52,541 nt of DNA from Rhizobium sp. Q54 (lineage in GTDB: Bacteria > Pseudomonadota > Alphaproteobacteria > Rhizobiales > Xanthobacteraceae), in contig CAMAWF010000016.1 in the NCBI GenBank assembly GCA_945861895.1, positions 1 to 52,541 of the forward strand, read 5' to 3'. This document shows positions 51,049 through 52,541 of the stretch, in pieces; positions within the stretch are counted from its first letter, which is position 1, and the number at the start of each line of letters is the position of its first letter. The translations under genes and the position numbers were made by a program. A model generated the notes under the pieces. That model was not told the DNA's origin and did no database searches. It saw nothing but the letters and a program-made list of their open reading frames with translations.

Positions 51049-51377
51049 GATTCTTCCTCTAAAAAAGCAGCGAGGCGATCGAGCCGCTCGGACCAGAAAC
51101 GCTCGTACTTGTTCAGCCATTGCGTTGCGTCTTGCATCGGCGCCGCCGTCAGGCGGCACGCCACGGTGCGGCCGGTTTTCTTGCGCGCGATCAGGCCGGC
51201 GCCGGACAACACGTCGAGGTGTTTCATGACCGCCGGCAGCGACATCGCGAACGGTTGCGCGAGGTCGCTGACCGACAGGTACTTGTCCGTGCCCAGCCGG
51301 GCGAGCAATGCCCGCCGGGTCGGATCGGCCAGCGCGGCGAAAGTGCGGTTGAGCGTGGCGTCTTGATAGTAAACCAT
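50958..51377 (-). CDS. ArsR-family regulator
   Basis: A 139-residue winged-helix protein with ALADPTRRALLARLG, LSVSDLAQPFAMSLPAVMKHLDVLSGAGL and the wing RKKTGRTVACRL. No CxC metal site is visible. The last 25 or so residues are low-complexity and come from the DNA shared with the SRPBCC gene; typical relatives end near EEES. It starts directly at a strong promoter with no leader. It likely represses its own operon with the SRPBCC and DUF899 genes. Confidence 0.9.
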   Translation of the reverse strand: MVYYQDATLNRTFAALADPTRRALLARLGTDKYLSVSDLAQPFAMSLPAVMKHLDVLSGAGLIARKKTGRTVACRLTAAPMQDATQWLNKYERFWSERLDRLAAFLEEESCPPNRASPSSAASTRHRRKSSAPGRTRKS

Positions 51378-51384
51378 CTAGTTA

Positions 51385-51413
51385 AGTATAAGAAAACGAC
51401 CGGATGCTGTCAA
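51385..51413 (-). promoter_or_regulatory. near-consensus sigma70 promoter of arsR, leaderless
   Basis: On the minus strand TTGACA (51413-51408), a spacer of exactly 17 bp and TATACT (51390-51385) form a near-perfect housekeeping promoter. The -10 ends 7 bp before the ATG at 51377, so the expected transcript starts at or next to the A of the start codon. Confidence 0.8.
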
Positions 51414-51457
51414 TCGCCGCTTCGGTCAGGTTTCGTTAAGGATTGCAGCTGGCGCGC

Positions 51458-51829
51458 ATGAATCAATTAACCACGCCGTCTTATCATTGGCCCGCGCGGT
51501 ATCTGGGTGAAGCAATGGCGAGTATCGGCATCAAGCGCTTCAATTGGCTGCCAAACCGGTCGGCTTGGCAGGAGACGGAGTATCGCCGCATCAAGCGCGC
51601 GGCCGCGATGAAGGAAGACCAGGCCACCATGGACACGATCAATTCGGCTATGTCGACCGCCCTGCAAAATAAAATTAGCGGCAGTTCGAACATTGCAGCC
51701 AACGTGGCGTTGAAACGCGTCCAAGCCGCGGCGAAAGCTAAAAGCGCCGAAACGACCAAGCAAATCGATGAGGCTCAAAAGCTGATCAACAAAACCAAAT
51801 TGGGTATCGATTCGGCGTCAACGACATAG
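51458..51829 (+). CDS. hypothetical protein
   Basis: A 123-residue protein. The central and C-terminal parts are polar and helical (Ala/Lys/Gln-rich, such as ANVALKRVQAAAKAK and ETTKQIDEAQKLINK), perhaps a coiled coil, and no signal peptide or membrane segment is seen. Start choice is uncertain: ATG 51458, a TTG at 51443 preceded by AAGGA, and ATG 51515 are all possible. No family is recognised. It is convergent with tlpA. Confidence 0.6.
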   Translation: MNQLTTPSYHWPARYLGEAMASIGIKRFNWLPNRSAWQETEYRRIKRAAAMKEDQATMDTINSAMSTALQNKISGSSNIAANVALKRVQAAAKAKSAETTKQIDEAQKLINKTKLGIDSASTT

Positions 51830-51897
51830 ACGACCGGCACGACCTTGGTTCTCGACTTGAGCGCGTAAAACCGCCCTCGCCACGTTTGAATTAGATT

Positions 51898-52541
51898 CTA
51901 ACGGCCAGCCTTTGAACCCGCCATCGCAGCTTCGATCAGCTTCACCGCATCTTCGCTCGCCCATTCCGCCGGCCCGGAGATGGTGGCAAGTTCGCACCCC
52001 GAGGGATCGATCAGCACGGTCGTCGGCATGCCGAAGGCGCGGCCAACCGCCTTGAGATCCTGGAACACCTTGGCGCTTGGGTCGGCGTAATAGCCGAGCT
52101 TGGCGATACCGACCTCCTTGAGCCAGTCCTTCGGCTTGTCGAGGTTGCGGGTGTCGATATTGACGGCGACGACCTCGAAATTTTGGCCGCCAAGCCGTTG
52201 CTGTAACGCATCGAGCGCCGGCATTTCCTTGCGGCATGGCACGCACCATGTGGCCCACAGGTTGAACAGCACCGTGCGCCCCTGCCAGTCGGCGAGCGTG
52301 CGCGCTTGGCCTGTACTGTCGAGGAAGGCGAGATTGGGAATCTTCAGCGGTTTGCCCGCGACATTGACCGCGGCCACTTCCCCGCGCGCGAACGGCGCGA
52401 TTTTCTTCGCCACGTCCACCGCCGGGCGGCAGGCGGCATCGGCATTGCGCGGCGACCCGCCGATCCCGTATACCCCCGCGAGGCCGGCCAGCACTGCGAT
52501 GGTTAACGCCGCCGCAATCAGCGCGAAACGGCGATGTGACG
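51898..52541 (-). CDS. tlpA: TlpA-like thiol:disulfide interchange protein (5' end outside window)
   Basis: A membrane-anchored thioredoxin-like protein. The visible part starts SHRRFALIAAALTIAVLAGL, the single anchor segment, with the start codon beyond the window end. The periplasmic domain has NLWATWCVPCRKEMPAL with the CVPC active site and MPTTVLIDPSGCELA with the conserved cis-proline. TlpA of Bradyrhizobium reduces copper-centre cysteines for cytochrome oxidase assembly, which fits with the SCO1 gene nearby. A further single Cys in the linker (AACRPAV) and one near the end (SGCELA) are as in relatives. Confidence 0.92.
   Translation of the reverse strand, partial: SHRRFALIAAALTIAVLAGLAGVYGIGGSPRNADAACRPAVDVAKKIAPFARGEVAAVNVAGKPLKIPNLAFLDSTGQARTLADWQGRTVLFNLWATWCVPCRKEMPALDALQQRLGGQNFEVVAVNIDTRNLDKPKDWLKEVGIAKLGYYADPSAKVFQDLKAVGRAFGMPTTVLIDPSGCELATISGPAEWASEDAVKLIEAAMAGSKAGR

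Overview
The window reads as a high-GC alphaproteobacterial chromosome, most likely Hyphomicrobiales (Bradyrhizobium/Xanthobacteraceae-like). Supporting signs are the etfB-etfA-hydroxybutyryl-CoA dehydrogenase block next to a PduO-type cobalamin adenosyltransferase, a TlpA-type thioredoxin, SCO1, a HIG1-like small membrane protein, and a GCATGATC...GATCATGC palindromic repeat of the kind common in that order. This is inference from gene content; no rRNA or tRNA gene is present.

Region 1 (1-570) is a scar: four ~21-bp direct repeats typical of an IS21-family element end abut a decayed fragment of an NCS2 (xanthine/uracil) permease.

Region 2 (571-28484) is a single catabolic island that looks less GC-rich than the rest. 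It holds an acyl-CoA synthetase with a complete branched-chain-type ABC importer (livKHMFG); a heterotetrameric sarcosine-oxidase-like operon (soxBDAG) ending in a molybdenum hydroxylase large subunit fused to a CoxG domain; a GntR/FCD regulator; an ATP-dependent hydantoinase/oxoprolinase pair (hyuAB) with an alpha/beta hydrolase; a second CoxL-CoxG fusion with its FAD and [2Fe-2S] subunits; a quinone oxidoreductase; a PaaG-like enoyl-CoA isomerase/hydratase; and a glutathione transferase coupled to a small unknown gene. Every promoter region of the island carries the same palindrome, ATAC-N5-GTAT (five copies), so the whole island is probably one regulon of the GntR protein at 15492. A plausible reading is import of an N-alkylated nitrogen heterocycle, hydroxylation to a lactam by the molybdenum enzymes, ATP-dependent ring opening by HyuAB, oxidative N-dealkylation by SoxBDAG with C1 transfer to folate, and CoA-dependent breakdown of the carbon skeleton. 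The substrate cannot be fixed from sequence.

Region 3 (28564-31108) has a FlK-like thioesterase, a CynX/NimT-type MFS transporter and a PPP-family phosphatase. Region 4 (31118-36811) is a compact exopolysaccharide locus: GT4 glycosyltransferase and polyprenyl-phosphate sugar transferase divergent from a Wza-like lipoprotein, an outer-membrane beta-barrel and an unknown secreted protein. Region 5 (36863-40377) joins a glutamine-synthetase-like ligase to Rieske dioxygenase alpha and beta subunits, a gene order reminiscent of aniline dioxygenase systems.

Region 6 (40475-52541) is mostly housekeeping: polysaccharide deacetylase, a 51-residue membrane protein with SCO1, a sterol-desaturase-family hydroxylase, a large membrane GT2 with an extra N-terminal domain, a HIG1-like protein, PduO, ETF beta/alpha, 3-hydroxybutyryl-CoA dehydrogenase, MAPEG, DUF899, an ArsR/SRPBCC pair with a near-perfect promoter that predicts a leaderless mRNA, an unknown gene, and TlpA cut by the window end.
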